A stretch of 64,000 bases of DNA from Plazaster borealis (taxonomy: Eukaryota > Echinodermata > Asteroidea > Forcipulatida > Labidiasteridae): positions 27,696,039 to 27,760,038 of the forward strand of contig CM037472.1 in NCBI GenBank assembly GCA_021014325.1, given 5' to 3'. The notes below the pieces were generated by a model, which was not told where the DNA came from, searched no databases, and saw only the letters and a program-made list of their open reading frames with translations. Every line of letters starts with the position of its first letter. Position 1 is the first letter of the stretch. This document shows positions 22,245-37,000 of this stretch, piece after piece. The position numbers and the translations under genes are program-made.

Positions 22245-22739
22245 TTGAGGCTGCAGGTTAAGAGGATCGTTGCTCTTAGAGTGGGTAGCGCCCCCCCCCC
22301 CCCGCTCAGAGTTTACCCGGATCCCGGTCCCGTGGGGCCTAACTGGATCTGTATTTCTTGGTATAGGCTGTCTTACAAGCCTTGGTTTATTATGACAGCC
22401 TCGTACTCTCTTTTATTTGGGTATACACAGGGTGTTTTGGTCTCTCTCCCCTATTTTCTGTGCTTATTATTTCGCTCATCTATGTAATATTCTGTGTTTC
22501 GAGAAGAGTAGTATGAAATAAATATTGACTTGAATTGAAAAAATATATGAAATGATAAATGAAAATGTATATATGAGTAAATCATTATATTACAAATAAT
22601 TATTATTGACGGCTTCAGATGACAAATTCAATATGCAAACACTCCTTTACTGTTGTGGTTTTACTGTTGTGATTGATTGCTTTCTGTATATTTTTCCTGT
22701 ATTGTTTTAATGATCACACTTTGTGGATTAGATTTTACT

Positions 22740-23344
<605 letters not shown>

Positions 23345-23422
23345 ATTTTTATTGTTCACTGGAAAGATCATGGAAGTACAAACAACTTTGATATCAGACA
23401 TGAGCATCATGTTAAACTGTAT

Positions 23423-23966
23423 AAACCCACGACGCGTTCAAATTTACTGCGTGAATAAAATACCGGTACATTCTTGTTTCATTACACCATAATGAAGGTG
23501 TAAAAAAAGTTTTTAAAAAAAATGTAATTAAAAACTGCCTGGGTATATTTACCCGGCTGTTTGAACCATGCACTGTTGGGATAGGGAGTGCAAGCAACTT
23601 TGGTACTCAAGATATCCACTTTAGTGAGAAAATCACACTTTTTTCATTTTCATTTTACTATACATTTGTGTACAAGAAGATTGACTAAACCCACGACGCG
23701 GTCAAATTTACTGCGTGAATAACATACATACTTGTTTCATTACACCTACCTATAATATGAAGGTAAGTTAATTTGTTTAAATTAAAAACTGCCTGGGTAT
23801 ATTTTTTACCTGTTGAAAAAAAATAAGCTGTTTGAAACATGCACTGTTAAGTGTTAGGATAGGGAGTGCAAGCAACTTTGGTATACTCAAGATATCCACT
23901 TTTTGAGAAAATCACACTTTTAGTTTTCATTTTACTATACAATAATTGTGTACAAGAAGATTGACT
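23423..23966 (+). repeat. Tandem duplication of a 264/280-bp unit
   Basis: Unit 1 (23423-23686) and unit 2 (23687-23966) both run from AAACCCACGACGCG to GTACAAGAAGATTGACT, sharing AAAACTGCCTGGGTATATTT and GGGAGTGCAAGCAACTTTGG. They differ by small indels. No coding sequence. Confidence 0.9.
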
Positions 23967-24126
23967 CTGAATTCCACAGGCTTGGTATGTCAATATGATG
24001 GTGAAAATAGATTTTATGGATAGGTCTACTACTTGGGGTCAATGGTGCCAAATCCAAAAATATGGATTTAAATGAAAAGTGGAGCAACCATAATGCCCTT
24101 ACGCTGCCTTACACTTGCCAATTTAA

Positions 24127-24496
24127 AGGCACTGAACACGTTTGGTAATTGTCAAAGACCAGTGTTCTCACTTGGTGTATCCCAACATATGCATAAAATA
24201 ACAAGCCTGTGAAAATTTGGGCTCAATTGGTCATCGAAGTTGCAAGAAAATGATGAAAGAAAAAACACCCTTGTTGTACAAAGTTAATTTGTGTGCTTTC
24301 AGATAGTTAAAAGGCTTCTTGCAAGAAGTATTTTATTATTTATGTGAGAAATTACTTCTTTCTCAAAAACTACGTTACTTCAGAGGGAGTCGTTTCTCAC
24401 AATGTTTTATACTATCAACAGCTCTCTGTTGCTCTTTACCAAGTCAGTTTTTATGCTAAATATATTTTGAGTAATTACCAAACGTGTTCAGTGCCT
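24127..24496. mobile_element. TTAA-flanked MITE upstream of the kinesin gene
   Basis: A 370-bp foldback: AGGCACTGAACACGTTTGGT at the left, ACCAAACGTGTTCAGTGCCT at the right, with TTAA at 24123-24126 and 24497-24500. Same family as 27773-28092 and 46448-46825. It ends 479 bp before the kinesin start codon. Confidence 0.88.
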
Positions 24497-24911
24497 TTAA
24501 GGCCTTTAAGGGGTACATTTAGCAATGGAACAATGCTACCCCACAAGGTTTTCTTTGTTCTAGTGGTACCCCACAGATAATTTCTTCGGAAAAGAGAACA
24601 ATAGAAGAAGAATGGAAGTAGGCCCTACCCCATAACTGCCATTAATTATTAAGGGTGTGTGAGTTGGCACGGCTCCAAACCGCTCTGTGTTTGACAAGAA
24701 ATTACGAACAGCGCCCTCTTTAGCCTTAAAATCCCAAGGTCAACACTGCTGCTGATGCATCGATCACATGAACAAAACAACGTGTAAACAGTGTATGTAG
24801 TGAGTGGACGATGATGTTAGTTGTGGAGTCGGGGATTGTGATTATTTTTGACCTTGTGTGTCAAAAACGTCTGAATCTGACAAAACATGTGGCCAGGATA
24901 GGGAGGAAGGG

Positions 24912-24945
24912 ATATATAGGACTACTTTATACTGTGTTTTAGTTT
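24912..24945 (+). promoter_or_regulatory. Candidate kinesin core promoter
   Basis: A TATA-like ATATATAGG at 24912-24920 is followed about 30 bases later by an initiator-like TTTAGTTTG, about 35 bases before the ATG. Weak evidence; the gene may have other or further upstream starts. Confidence 0.3.
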
Positions 24946-24975
24946 GATCACTGTTCGGTTCCGACAAAAAACATC

Positions 24976-25022
24976 ATGGCTTCTGTCAAAGTTGCTGTTC
25001 GTGTTCGTCCGATCAACGAGAG
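24976..25022 (+). CDS. KIF16B: Kinesin exon 1 (start)
   Basis: ATG in context ACATCATGG. Encodes the family N terminus [15 protein letters not shown] and ends AG|GTATGT with two bases left. Confidence 0.92.
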
Positions 25023-28000
25023 GTATGTTTTATCATGGACATGATGGAGGGTTTTATTAATGACGTTAAATGGAATGATGTTATCTTATGTTTTACATAA
25101 TAAAAAAGAATACATCAATACTGTTTAATTTATTAATATGATCTAAAATGTAATTTTTGTATACGTTACAAAGAATAGATTATGACAAAAGTTGATATAT
25201 TCTTAATCTTATTTATTCGCACCCAGCCAGTCAAGTCAAGTGAAGTGGGCTAGTCATTCAATCGTCATAATTTATAAATATTATTTATTATGTTTCTGAT
25301 AATTAATCCTACAATATGGTGGCCCTGAACTTGAAGGGACATCTCCAAATGCAATTTTTTCATGAATATGTGCACATTTGTATGTGCTGTCGTGAAATGT
25401 TTTGCGAATATTTGCGAAAACATACATGCAATGTCGCGATTGTTTTTCGCATACTTGGGTCGCATAGGCCTACCTTTGGATAAAATTTCTAGATCTGGGG
25501 AGTTTCTTGCTTCCAGTCAAGATTCCAAACTTCACACTCATCATACACGAATCAGAGGGGCCTGACTGTCAACTACTTTCCTGCTAGACAGTGCCACGTA
25601 CTTCTAGGTCCTAGGTCACTAACAAATTGTTCGCAACTATGACATCATCTCAAAGGTTTGAGGGTTTGAGACAAAGTATGCAATAAAACTCGGGACATTG
25701 CAAATATATTTTTATCCCATATGCACATATCCGTGAATAATTTCATGACATCGCATGTTGCACACATAATCGCAAAATTTTCCTGACATCGCATTTGTAT
25801 GTATGCCCACATTTTCGCGACAAATTTCACGACATCGCATAGCTGCATAAATCGTCGCTCGTACCACGAACCGACCTAACTGACAAAAATCACACATTTT
25901 TGCAAATGTTTTTTTTTACAAATTATTAATATACTCATTACTGTTAACATTTTCATTAAGTTTCAGAACTAAATACGTAGTAGTTTTGTAATTACACTAA
26001 TTACTAAAAACAACGTATCACTAGATTTGCCTATCTAGATACGGCACTTTACCAATGATGTACTATGCACTACAGCGGGCGCCCGGCTCGTGTGTACAAT
26101 TTTCGTACCACGAAGTGACCTAACTCAAAGCGTAGGATTTTCACAAAGTGACCTAACTAGATAGGTCTCTATCATGCATTAGTTTGTACACGACGCTCTG
26201 CAGGCAAAACTCGGATTTTCATTTTCACAAAGTGACCATACAGCTATGCAATACGAGCAAAATCATGATATACATACGTATGTACATGTATGTAATGTAC
26301 ATGTACTTTGCATAGGAATAGGCAAGTAGGGCAACTTTGAGTGGAGCTTGAAAGAAAGCCAAAAATATTATATCTCTAAATTTTTGATATTGTGGAGAAA
26401 ACATATGGGGGTAAATTTTCACCGAAGTTCATCTCATGATCACGTGATCTACAAGGTCAAATTCAAGGTCAAAGCAGAGGTCAAAAGGTTATTAAACCTA
26501 AACATGTTCCTACAAAAAAAGTAATGGCAGATTTGGAAAGCTTATGTAATTTCCTTTCCAAAGACACCAATTTCAACCAATTTGACCCAATGGTTACCGA
26601 TTTATGGTCGTTTGAATATCGGGGGTCAAGCGCATTTTGACCGAAATCAACGAGAAAGAGCATGCCGTAGCGCGAAAACCGTTTATCGGATGGAGCTAAA
26701 ATTTTAAATTTGAGCTTGTTGAGCCAAGATTACCCCATAAACCAAATTTGAGCAAATTTGAAGAGGGTAGGGTTTAACCCATTGGGTGATTTGACACGGA
26801 ATGACCCCCTGCTTAGTTTTTAGCAGAAATATAGCATGTATAAATATATGCATAAAGTTGACTGTAAACAAAAACATTTAATTCATTTGTAAACAATAAA
26901 CCATTGGTCCTTGAACAAACTTGCTCCTAGCTGCATGCATTCAACTATGATACAAAACTTCTTTGGTTGGATGGTACAACGAAATAAGCTGTTCGCAACC
27001 TAATCCAATATATGGCTGAAACATTTGTTTTAAGAATGTCTAATGATTAGATCTCAAGCAATACTTTTCCAAAAACTCTTTTTGAACCTTCCCTAATTTT
27101 TTTCTTCTGAGTTCTTAATTTTGTATGCCTCCCCGGTGAACAAAATATTTGTTACTTTCAACAGATAAACATGCTTGCAATGTTGATAGACTTACATTGC
27201 CTAGTGCTGAGGATACTGCTCCCAAAAGCTCTTTGAAATCTATTACTCCAGGGATTGTGGAAATACCATAGTTTCAACATACTTCCTACATGTAAATGCT
27301 ACAATTGGAATCCTAGTTCCAGACCTTTTTGGCAGCAATGACTCTCACTTCAGCTAATTTTCACACCACATGAAGTTGTCTGAGTGCATGAATTATACCC
27401 TTAGTCCCAATCCCTCCTAATATCCAATATCTCAAGTGAAGGATTTAGAAAGACTAAGGCCGGGAGGCACACCATTGCTTATCACAGGGTAAGGCACTCC
27501 ACTCTCATCATTAGTCCAAACAAATTGGTGTGGAGTGACATGAGAAGAGGATAATGGAAGGATTTGGGCCTCACTTGAGGCTAGTCTGTAATTAATTTTA
27601 TTTTGTAAAAGATTTTTAAAGACATTGGTTGTATTTTTGTGTTGTAATTGATCTATACTTAAGGTCATTATGTTGATTCTTTCAGGGAAATCAGCTTGGG
27701 TTCTACATGTATTATTTCAACAGAAGGTAGAAAGACAAGCATCACAAACCTAAAAGTAAGTTGATTTGCTTTGGCACTGTACACGTTTGGTAATTACTCA
27801 AAATATATATTAGCATAAAAACTTACTTGGTAACGAGCAACGGGTAGCTGTTGATTGTGAAAGAGGTAATTTCTCACTAAAATAATAAAAGACTTTTGGC
27901 CGAAGCCTTTTATTCCTAACTGAAAGCACACAAATTTGTACAGCAAAGGTGTTGTTTCTTTCATTTAATTTTCTTGCAACTTCGATGACCAATTGAGCCC

Positions 28001-31000
28001 AAATTTTCACAGGCTTGTTATTTTATGCATATGTTGGGATACACCAAGTGAGAATACTGGTTTTTGACAATTACCAAACGTGTTCAGTGCCTTTAAAAGG
28101 GTGTAAGAACTGCCCCTACGATTCAAGACAAGTGCCACATCCATAATTATTCCAGTTTGCCCCCCCCCCCACTTATATCTTCCCTGTACTCTACCCCCTC
28201 ATATGGGGATGAATTTAAAAATATTGTGGCTCATGGTAGATTTGTATATTTCACTAAAAGGAAAAATTACAAGCCCCCTCAGGAAAAATTATTTATAGGC
28301 CCCTGTTGATTAAAGATGTCTGTGATGAACAATAGGGCAGGCATGTAAAATGTACACGGAGGCCATGGCCTCTGTTGCCCTGGTCTTGGCCTTGGTGCCC
28401 CTTAAAAGGTTTCCCATAGACTTTAAGATTTTCCAATGGAAGTGCCCTTTGCAAAATGAAAAATGGCCTCACCCTCTAAAAGATTAAATTCAAGACGTGA
28501 ATAGGGTATTGTTTCGTTTGAGTAATTTGGTTTAAAAAAGGGCAAATGTGAGCAGAGTGTAGGCCTACTGTAATGTAGATGGAAAAAAACCCAACCCAAA
28601 AACATTTCAGGGTCTTCTTAAACCACGCTTTCACCCAGAAGAACATTGTTATACTAGAATTTTAGATGATGGTTACCTGGACATAATTGTCAAGTTACAT
28701 TTTAACATCACACAAAACTTCAAGTTTTACTCAGTTTTACATTGTGAAAAAAAAATAAAAAAAATTGCAGAGGACAACTCTTGCGTGAACAAATAGTAAA
28801 CAAGGTAATCAAATAGGATGATTCTTTGTGTACAGTGTATTCAACATGTACGCAAGCATAATTTCTAAACGTGACACACAATAATTAGCTGTTCATTTAT
28901 CCAGAACCAGATATTATTGTATAAGAGAGAGTTTTCTTTCAATCATGGTGACACATACCTGTACTCATCATTTTACACTATGCAACCACCAGCAACATAA
29001 ATACACTGTTTGCATGCAGTCAGATGTAACTTCTCTGCAGTTTATTTAGAATTTGATTTAAAAAAACATACCTGTACAATTAAACATGGTGTTGGAGAGA
29101 GGGAGGTGCTAAATTAAGACAAATATTTATTTATTTTAACGAAAAGGTTCAAACTACATACTCCCAATTCCATTGAATTGAATGGTGCATAATATGCAAG
29201 ACAGGGAATAAATCTGAGTGGAATTTAATCTGTGCACCAATCTGCTTCCGTGGCACTTGTTACTGGTATTCAAATGTGAAGATTCAGAGCTTATGGTGAC
29301 AAAACATCTCATGATTAGGATATTTTTAAACCTAAAGAGACCATAGCTGCCGCAAACGGGTTTTACCAAAGTGTCACAGGTTGACAACCTGTTTGTAATA
29401 TTACATATGTAAAACACAACAAAACTTGTGTTTGTAATAATTCTCCAGACATTTTTGTTGGAACAATTGTGTTCAAAATCAACAATAACAGCAGTGTATG
29501 GGTGTATGGTAATGATTATACAGAAAGGAATGCAGGCCTTTGTTGCCCTGGTCTTGGCCTTGGTGCCCCTTCAGAAGTTTCCCAAAGATGTTTACTAAGA
29601 TTTTGGAAGTGCCCTTTGCAAAGTGATAATGGCCTTGCCCTCTCAAAGATGAAATTCCAGGCCTTGGAATGTTCTTCAAAATGGTTAAAGTTCGGCTACT
29701 GCATATTTTTCAATCTTCTAAAGAGCAATAATTATTTACTGACACAGCTAGGCTAATACATAAAAGCTCTGCATTGAGATCTTGTCTGTAAAGAATCATT
29801 TCATTTGTACTAAATAGCATAGAATATTACAACAAACAGTGCAGTAAAACTTGACTGTTTTTGTTTGTTATATTTTTGTTTTCAAAAGTGTAACGTTTTT
29901 TATTTTAATGTTAATTCGTACATTGTACCTACATGTACACCACACAACCTGTTGAGGTAAACTAGGACAAGAATCCAGGTTCCATGGCTTTTGATATTTC
30001 ATTTTATTTTCAAAATTTGTTTTTGTTTGTTTAAGTGTAAAATTCAAGGTTCACTTGTTTTCTTGTGCTTTACAAACCCATTACATTTTCTAAATTGATA
30101 AATTGTTCCTGTTGAACTTTAAATCATAAACATTAAAATAAACCTGGTTGCTGTCAAAACTGCCTAAAAACCTTGGTGTACATACATGTAGCTGCATGGG
30201 TAACCAGGTTAGGACTGGGGATGGAGTCTGTTTTGAGTTTGTGGACAGTTGTGTTTTAGTACAGTCAGTGCATGCGGGTGAACATAAGCTTGGACATGTG
30301 TGCGCGCCAATGTCAGTGACTTTTGAAATATTGTCTGAGATTTGGGTACTGAGCTTCTATTTTTAGCAAAGTGCGGACTACAAAGTGCTTATGTTACAAT
30401 TACAGCAGAACTGTGGCTATGACAATATATTTCAAAATTTGTACACAATATAAAGACAGATGTTTTAGACCTATTCATTACCAGCTTGTATACTTGAATT
30501 GAACTGCACATTTATACATGTATGGAGCAACATGCCCATTCATGACAATCCAATTCTAAAGAGATAAAATCAAAGCTGAAAATATTGCTAAAAAATTTGT
30601 TTTTCCTTTTTTTCCCTTAAAAAACAAAAATAGTTGGCTAACATTGTCAGGAAAGAGAACTTGCCAATGTCAGCAAACAGTTGCAGTTTGTAATAGGGCC
30701 TGTAGACATGTAGTTGCTTGATTCTGCACACAAAATGCTTTTGTGCTAATATCAATGTTTTCACGATTGTTTTGATGAACCTTGCCCCACAAGGTAACCT
30801 TCTCGTTGGGGCAAACCTATGAAAAGCACACTTCCTTTAGAATTTCAGGACCCCAGCATGTACATGTAGTATGGAGACAAAGGCTTGGGAAACAGGAAGG
30901 GGGGCCTCTGAACTTTCAGGTATACATGTATGTATGAAAGGATTAGCTCTCATCTTTAACTCAGTTCATACAATCAGTTAGCTTTAATGTGGGAAACACA

Positions 31001-34000
31001 TTAATATACCACAAGCAATTTGTTAGTATTCATTGTAATTTACATGTATTTATAAGCATTTCCCCTTGCAGCTGAAACCTGTTCAAAAATGAAAAACATG
31101 TCAATTTTAAAAAGATGGAATTTTTATTTTTAACAATTTATTTTACATTTATTTTGAATGAATCAGGTCGGGAATTAAAAAGAGACCACGGAGGTTTATT
31201 TGTTTATTTATTTATTTATTTATATATTTATTAATTTATTTAGATAAGGTAGCCTTACAAACTATCCATGAGGGCCCTGTAAAAAGTATTAGTTAAATAC
31301 AGAGCAACAAGGAAAGCCATGAATCAAAAACAGAAAACTTAGTGTATAAAACATAACAAAAATCTTACAAAGTTAATCAAAAAGTTACAAAATTGTAAAA
31401 TACATAAATTCACAAAAGCAGGGTGCATGATTGATATTAATAAAAACATAGTGTACAGTGCAAAGTGCTTATCACCAGGGCTCGAATTTGGGGGGAAAAT
31501 CCACAAGACCACAGGGCTTGTTTCTTAAAATGTTTTTACAAGACCAGAATCAAAATGAGAAAAACTTCCTGACAGTGACACAGTTTAACATGCATTTGAT
31601 TTCATATAATTGTCTTTATTGGTAAACACTATTAAAAACTTCATCACCCAATAGATTTGAAAGGTACTTTACCAGACTCGAAGTCAACATTTGAACATAA
31701 TTTGTTTTTGTTCAAGATATTATACACACAGTGAGGTTTTATTATTCAATTGAAAAATGCAAACCCGCCTGACTTGTCCAGTCTTGAGTGTAGAGGCACG
31801 ACACTGTAAAACTACTGGCCTGTGGTCCAGTGTAAAAAAATCAAGCCCTGTTCACACAACTGGTTGTTTGAATGGTTCCCGGTTAGTGATACATGGTGAT
31901 ACCTTGCCTCTAGGATTTGTTTTCTTGTTAGTGGGGTGTTTCCCGTGACATCTGTTTTGCAAACCAACCTTTCCCAGGATGATTTGCCTGCGTGTCGGTT
32001 TGCTCTCCAGGGATTGTTATTTTTAACCCTAATGTTGATTTTGGATAATCTTTTTCCATGTTACTGCCCACACGGCATGGTATACATGCAACGAGGGTGA
32101 GAAAAAAGAAGAACAAGAGAAAGCTGACTCAAAAAGGGAGTGTTTCTAGTATACCTGTACACTTGGTTTACCAGGCCCTTAGAAATATATACCAGGTTTC
32201 CGCAATACCTGGGATTGTATTGTAACGCAAATAGAAAACCAAGCAGTTTTTTTTGTTGTCTGTCACATCACAATTGAACCCACGTGAACTGTACATTATG
32301 GTGTGGCAAACACTGACTCGGAACACTGAGTATTTTTATCCACACAATGTGCATACATTGTACATGCACATGTAGCTAACCAGTATTCTGTAGACTACCG
32401 GACCATCTGGGCCCAATTTTATGGCACTGCTTACCGTAGAATTCTGTTCAGTGCTTATGGCTCATAGAAACATACGCTTTTCAGGGAACCGTAAAGCCAC
32501 ATAAAAAACCCGGTTGTTGATCGTCCCGTCCGACCCTTTGAAAAATTGAAACCCCCCGACCCCACTTTTCTTTTATTTTATTTGTGTTTTTTATAATCAT
32601 AAAAAACGGCCTTTTCAACTCCCAAATTTTTCAGCTGATATTTTTTCAAAATAATAGGTTGGAAAAGGTGTTGTTGGCAAAAACAAAAACAATTCTTCAA
32701 ATATTTACTTAGGCTACATAAAACTGCATTTTAGTTTTTTGAAAATGTTTTACAGAAAATGTCATCTAGGAGTTAAATGGGTTTAACAAAACCCTCTGTT
32801 TTACAGTGATTGTGATGATTTCTTTATATTTTTTATTTTATATTTTGCCATGTCAAAAAAAAAAAAACTCACGTCCCCACTCCCATCCCCCACCCCCCCA
32901 AAAAAGACACTCAATTTGTTGTATTATTTTTTTAACTCCCTTTAACATGTATGTGGCCTAAGTGCAGAATTCTGTTGTAAGCAGCGCCATGAAATTGGGC
33001 CTTGGCCTTGCACTTACTGGTGTCACAAAGATTTTAGTGTTGGTGTTATATTGTCTGATTCAAGTCTGGGTTTTATTTTAGAATTAGGCTAGTTAGTGAA
33101 ATTAGAAACATTTCAATGGCTCGTTAGTGAAACTGGAAACAATTCAATGGCATCTCATACCCTATGATGCTACAGTGAGTGGATACAATTCGTTTTTGAT
33201 GGACAATATTTAGGGTGGTTCTGTGATGCTATCACTGTTTTTTTTCTTCTTTGAGTTGACTATTAGTTTGTTGATTGTTATTTTTATGTTTTTATTTTGT
33301 TTAATCTTTAGACATTTTTACAATAAGTACAAGTTGAACAGGGGCTGTCAAGGGTTAGAATAAAAACTGTCATCGAAAGATGTGCACAACCAGACCCCTG
33401 CCAATGATAAAAACATAATTATATACATGTAATTATTAGAATGGAGATAGCACACACAATACTTAAAAATCAAACAACAGCTGTGTTTAGGAGAGTTATA
33501 AAAACAAACAAACTCACTGTTTCAAACGTTTTGCAGGGTTTTAAAGGTGTGTGATTTCAGTCATTGCAGGCATACTTGCATAATAAATCTGAAAAGGATT
33601 TTTGGTAAAGATTATTATTTTTAAGAAATGTTTTCCCTAAGAGTAAGACACAACAGCAACAGAATCTTTTCGAAAATGTAAAATTGTCTATTTGCCTTGG
33701 AGAGTGTTTAATTCGCAGAATTTAATCTATGTCCAGTGATATTGTAACAAAAGCAAGTGTGGTTGAGTTTATTTTTTAAAATCCTGACATTACATGTCTT
33801 CATTCTGATAACTCTTTTCTAGTTGACTGAATTTAATAATTAGTCATGTGTCCTTGTTCGCTTTGAAAAACCACAAGGCTGAATCAATGACAGTCATTGT
33901 GCACTGTACAGTGTGAGAAGTTGTAGTCTCTAGAACAAGCAGTTAATTAGGACTCAGGTCAGCTCTGGCCAAGGCCCTCCTCCATACATAATACATGAAT

Positions 34001-37000
34001 AATACATGGAAACACTTTTTTAGGAAATACAAACAGTAGTGCATTGTTTGTTGAATGATTTTTTTGAAGGTGCTGGAAGCCACACTACAGGTCAAGTGGC
34101 TGGACTCTCTCAGTTTATATTCTCACGTGTTTTGTGGTGTTATTCTGGAGGTTAGGCTTGAACCATATGCTTGAACTTAGAATCCACCCAGCACAATTAT
34201 TTGAGTGTTGTTACAATAAACAATGCAGTGTATTGTCCACTAATCACCACTAATAGCAATATTCATGGCATGCAGGATACATTGTGATGGATTGGAGGTA
34301 GACCACATAATGTATCCTGTGTACAAGCACCAATCCCTTGAGTCACTGTTTATTTCAAACAAGGTTTGTCCTTAACTTTCCAATAAACTTTCCAACTGGC
34401 AAGCAGGACCCGTTAGCTTGTCATTTCACTAGCCCCGTTAGCTTTTTCACTTGTCAATATTCACAATGAAATAGGGATGTTTTTCAATACTGAACTAGTC
34501 AGTCGGATCACTGAGAAAATTCTGACTGTCCTGATGTGTTTTAAGTGGCATTTAAGCCAGCAGACCACGGAGAACACTGTTTAAATCTTTCTGGTAATGA
34601 AAGTATGAAAGCAGGGGATCCTCAAAATCGACTAGCTCTGTGACCTGTAGGCCTAAAGAATCCTCTGTGGAGAAGACAATAAAAGAAATGTCAGTTTTGT
34701 AGGAGGAAAACCCCAAAGAGAAACTTCATTTAGATCTTTGCTAATTAATTAATTTATTTATTTATGGATTGATTGATTGATTGATTTATTTATTATTTCA
34801 ACTGGGTGGCCCATTCAGTGGCAACCACTGGTCTCCCTTAGGTCCTTCCTAGCAAATAGGCCTATAGAGACACAATAAAATTAAATAATAAGAAAGGACC
34901 CAAACTGAAAAATGCATAGTGAAAATAAAGCCATTTAAACAAATTTAAATGGTAAACAAACACTGATTAACTGCTTCTGGGTTACTTGGATTCTGAGAAC
35001 AAAACATTTTTTTCGTACACATCCAACAACGCGAGCGCCAATAACAGGATGACTCTGAGATGATGAGATGTGGGAGGGAAATCCCAAATGAGAAAACATT
35101 CACGCAATCAGCCACATGCAAGGCTCTGGTCTGAGGTGGGACTCGAACTGGGGTCCACTAGAGGTGAAAGGCAGGGAAAGAAACCACTGTGCCAAACTGA
35201 TCAATCTGATAGCCTTGACAAGTTTTCTTTTTATTAAAGATAACATCAAAATCTAAATGGAATAGCTTGAAGATGATCAATGAAGTTTAAAAAAATTTCA
35301 CTCATTTGCAGTTCTCCCTAACAAACGTAACCAAACGTTGTGTTTTTGTCTTCCTTTACATTGTAAATCTAAAGGCTTTTTCACCACACATAAGGCAACT
35401 TTTGTAGGCAACACATTATTGCACTGCATGCAAAAGGAGCAGCACAAGATATAAATTTCCAACAGTGTCTTGGACTACCCTACATGTGAACATTGAAATT
35501 AGAATGTTTTTCTTACTTCCAGGAGATTACCATACCTAGAACTAACTGCCTGTAAATTGCCTTGTGTGACATGATGTAGGGTTGTTCATTACAGTGTTTG
35601 TGCTTCTAATCGAAAGTGTGTCAAGTTTTAAACTAAAAATATCTATCAATCACTTTCATTTCACAGCACCATTGTTCCATTATGTAGTGAAACCCCAACT
35701 ACATTGCTCTGTTTTTTAAAGTTTTTTTAAGGAAAACTTTGGTTAAAATTTGTGCAGACTTTTTGAAATGGACAGAAACTGCTTCAGATCAATCAAAGTC
35801 GTTCATTCTAATGGTCAACTCAACACTGCCACAAAGAATGAACTATAAAGGTCAAGAGATCTGGCAATTTATTGTGGATTTGAGGGTGATAAGGTTGTGT
35901 TTAATTCTAATCTTTGTAATGCAAGGCTTATTCCTGTAAAGCTTGCTTACGGTGTTGACTGTACAGGTATCATTATTGTGAACCTGGTTACAGATCTTGT
36001 TCCACAGACACCCATGGTAGACCACATGCTGAATCAGCAAGGGAATTTCCTTGTATATTCAGAGTTTTGGGTGTTTTCAGTGACTGTAGCCTGTGATGCT
36101 ACAGGTCGTCGCTTATTTAAATTCAGGAATATTTTACTCAGCAATGAGACGCACCAAAATTAACTGTTAAACTTTTATTTTATTGATCTTGATCTGCAGG
36201 TAAAATTACTTTATAATTACTGTTATTGACGAATAAACTTTAATTTGATGATTGAGTTCTGATTGTATCCAGATGACTAATTAGTGTTGACGGTTGACTA
36301 TTGAAGTAGAGGTGGCAATTAATTTACTGGATGGCGGTAGTAGGTGGTGTTTGGTGACTACAGTGTAGTTGGTGAAGGTGGTGAAGGTGGTGAAGGTGGT
36401 TCAACTAAAATACATAAAGAGAGAATAACAGGTTGCATATTAAATACATGAACCAAGGTCACATTTTGACTTAAACTTCTAGATCATTATGAATTAACTC
36501 CTAAACTTGTGAACCTGTCAATTTACTGCAAATATCTAATGAATCTTCATACAAGAAACCAATTATTGTAAACTACATAAACTACATAATCAATGGCATC
36601 AATAACGCATGAACGTATAATACTAATAGTAATACAGAGCAATGGGCCTACATGTCATGTACATGCATGTACACACGTGTAATTTCCACTCAACAAAAAC
36701 CTTAATTTTGTATAACAAAAACACTTCCAAATTACTCAATATCGACAATAACAATGGTCAATAAAATGAGAACACTCACTTTGCTGAGCTGCCTAGGTTC
36801 TAGTGGCAATAGATGTCTTAAATAAATGGTTTTGTTCCTTTCTGTATCTTGGCAATTTGTAGCGTGACAATTTACAACCATGGTACAACATAATGTGTCT
36901 TGAAAAATAGCCCTCTATTGATTATTGAAAAGGCGAGGCGCTGCACAAAAAAGGTAAACAAAAAAGATATTCTGGCGGCTACATCCCGGCCCCTAATGAC

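Larger units (their letters stand above)
13385..22522 (+). repeat. Segmental duplication, unit 2 (transporter copy 2)
   Basis: Collinear with 2210-8826 but interrupted by a 1.7-kb foldback block (18120-19860) and a 1.94-kb hAT-like element (20162-22101), neither of which is in unit 1. Units 1 and 2 therefore differ in length mainly through transposons. Edges are estimates. Confidence 0.85.
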
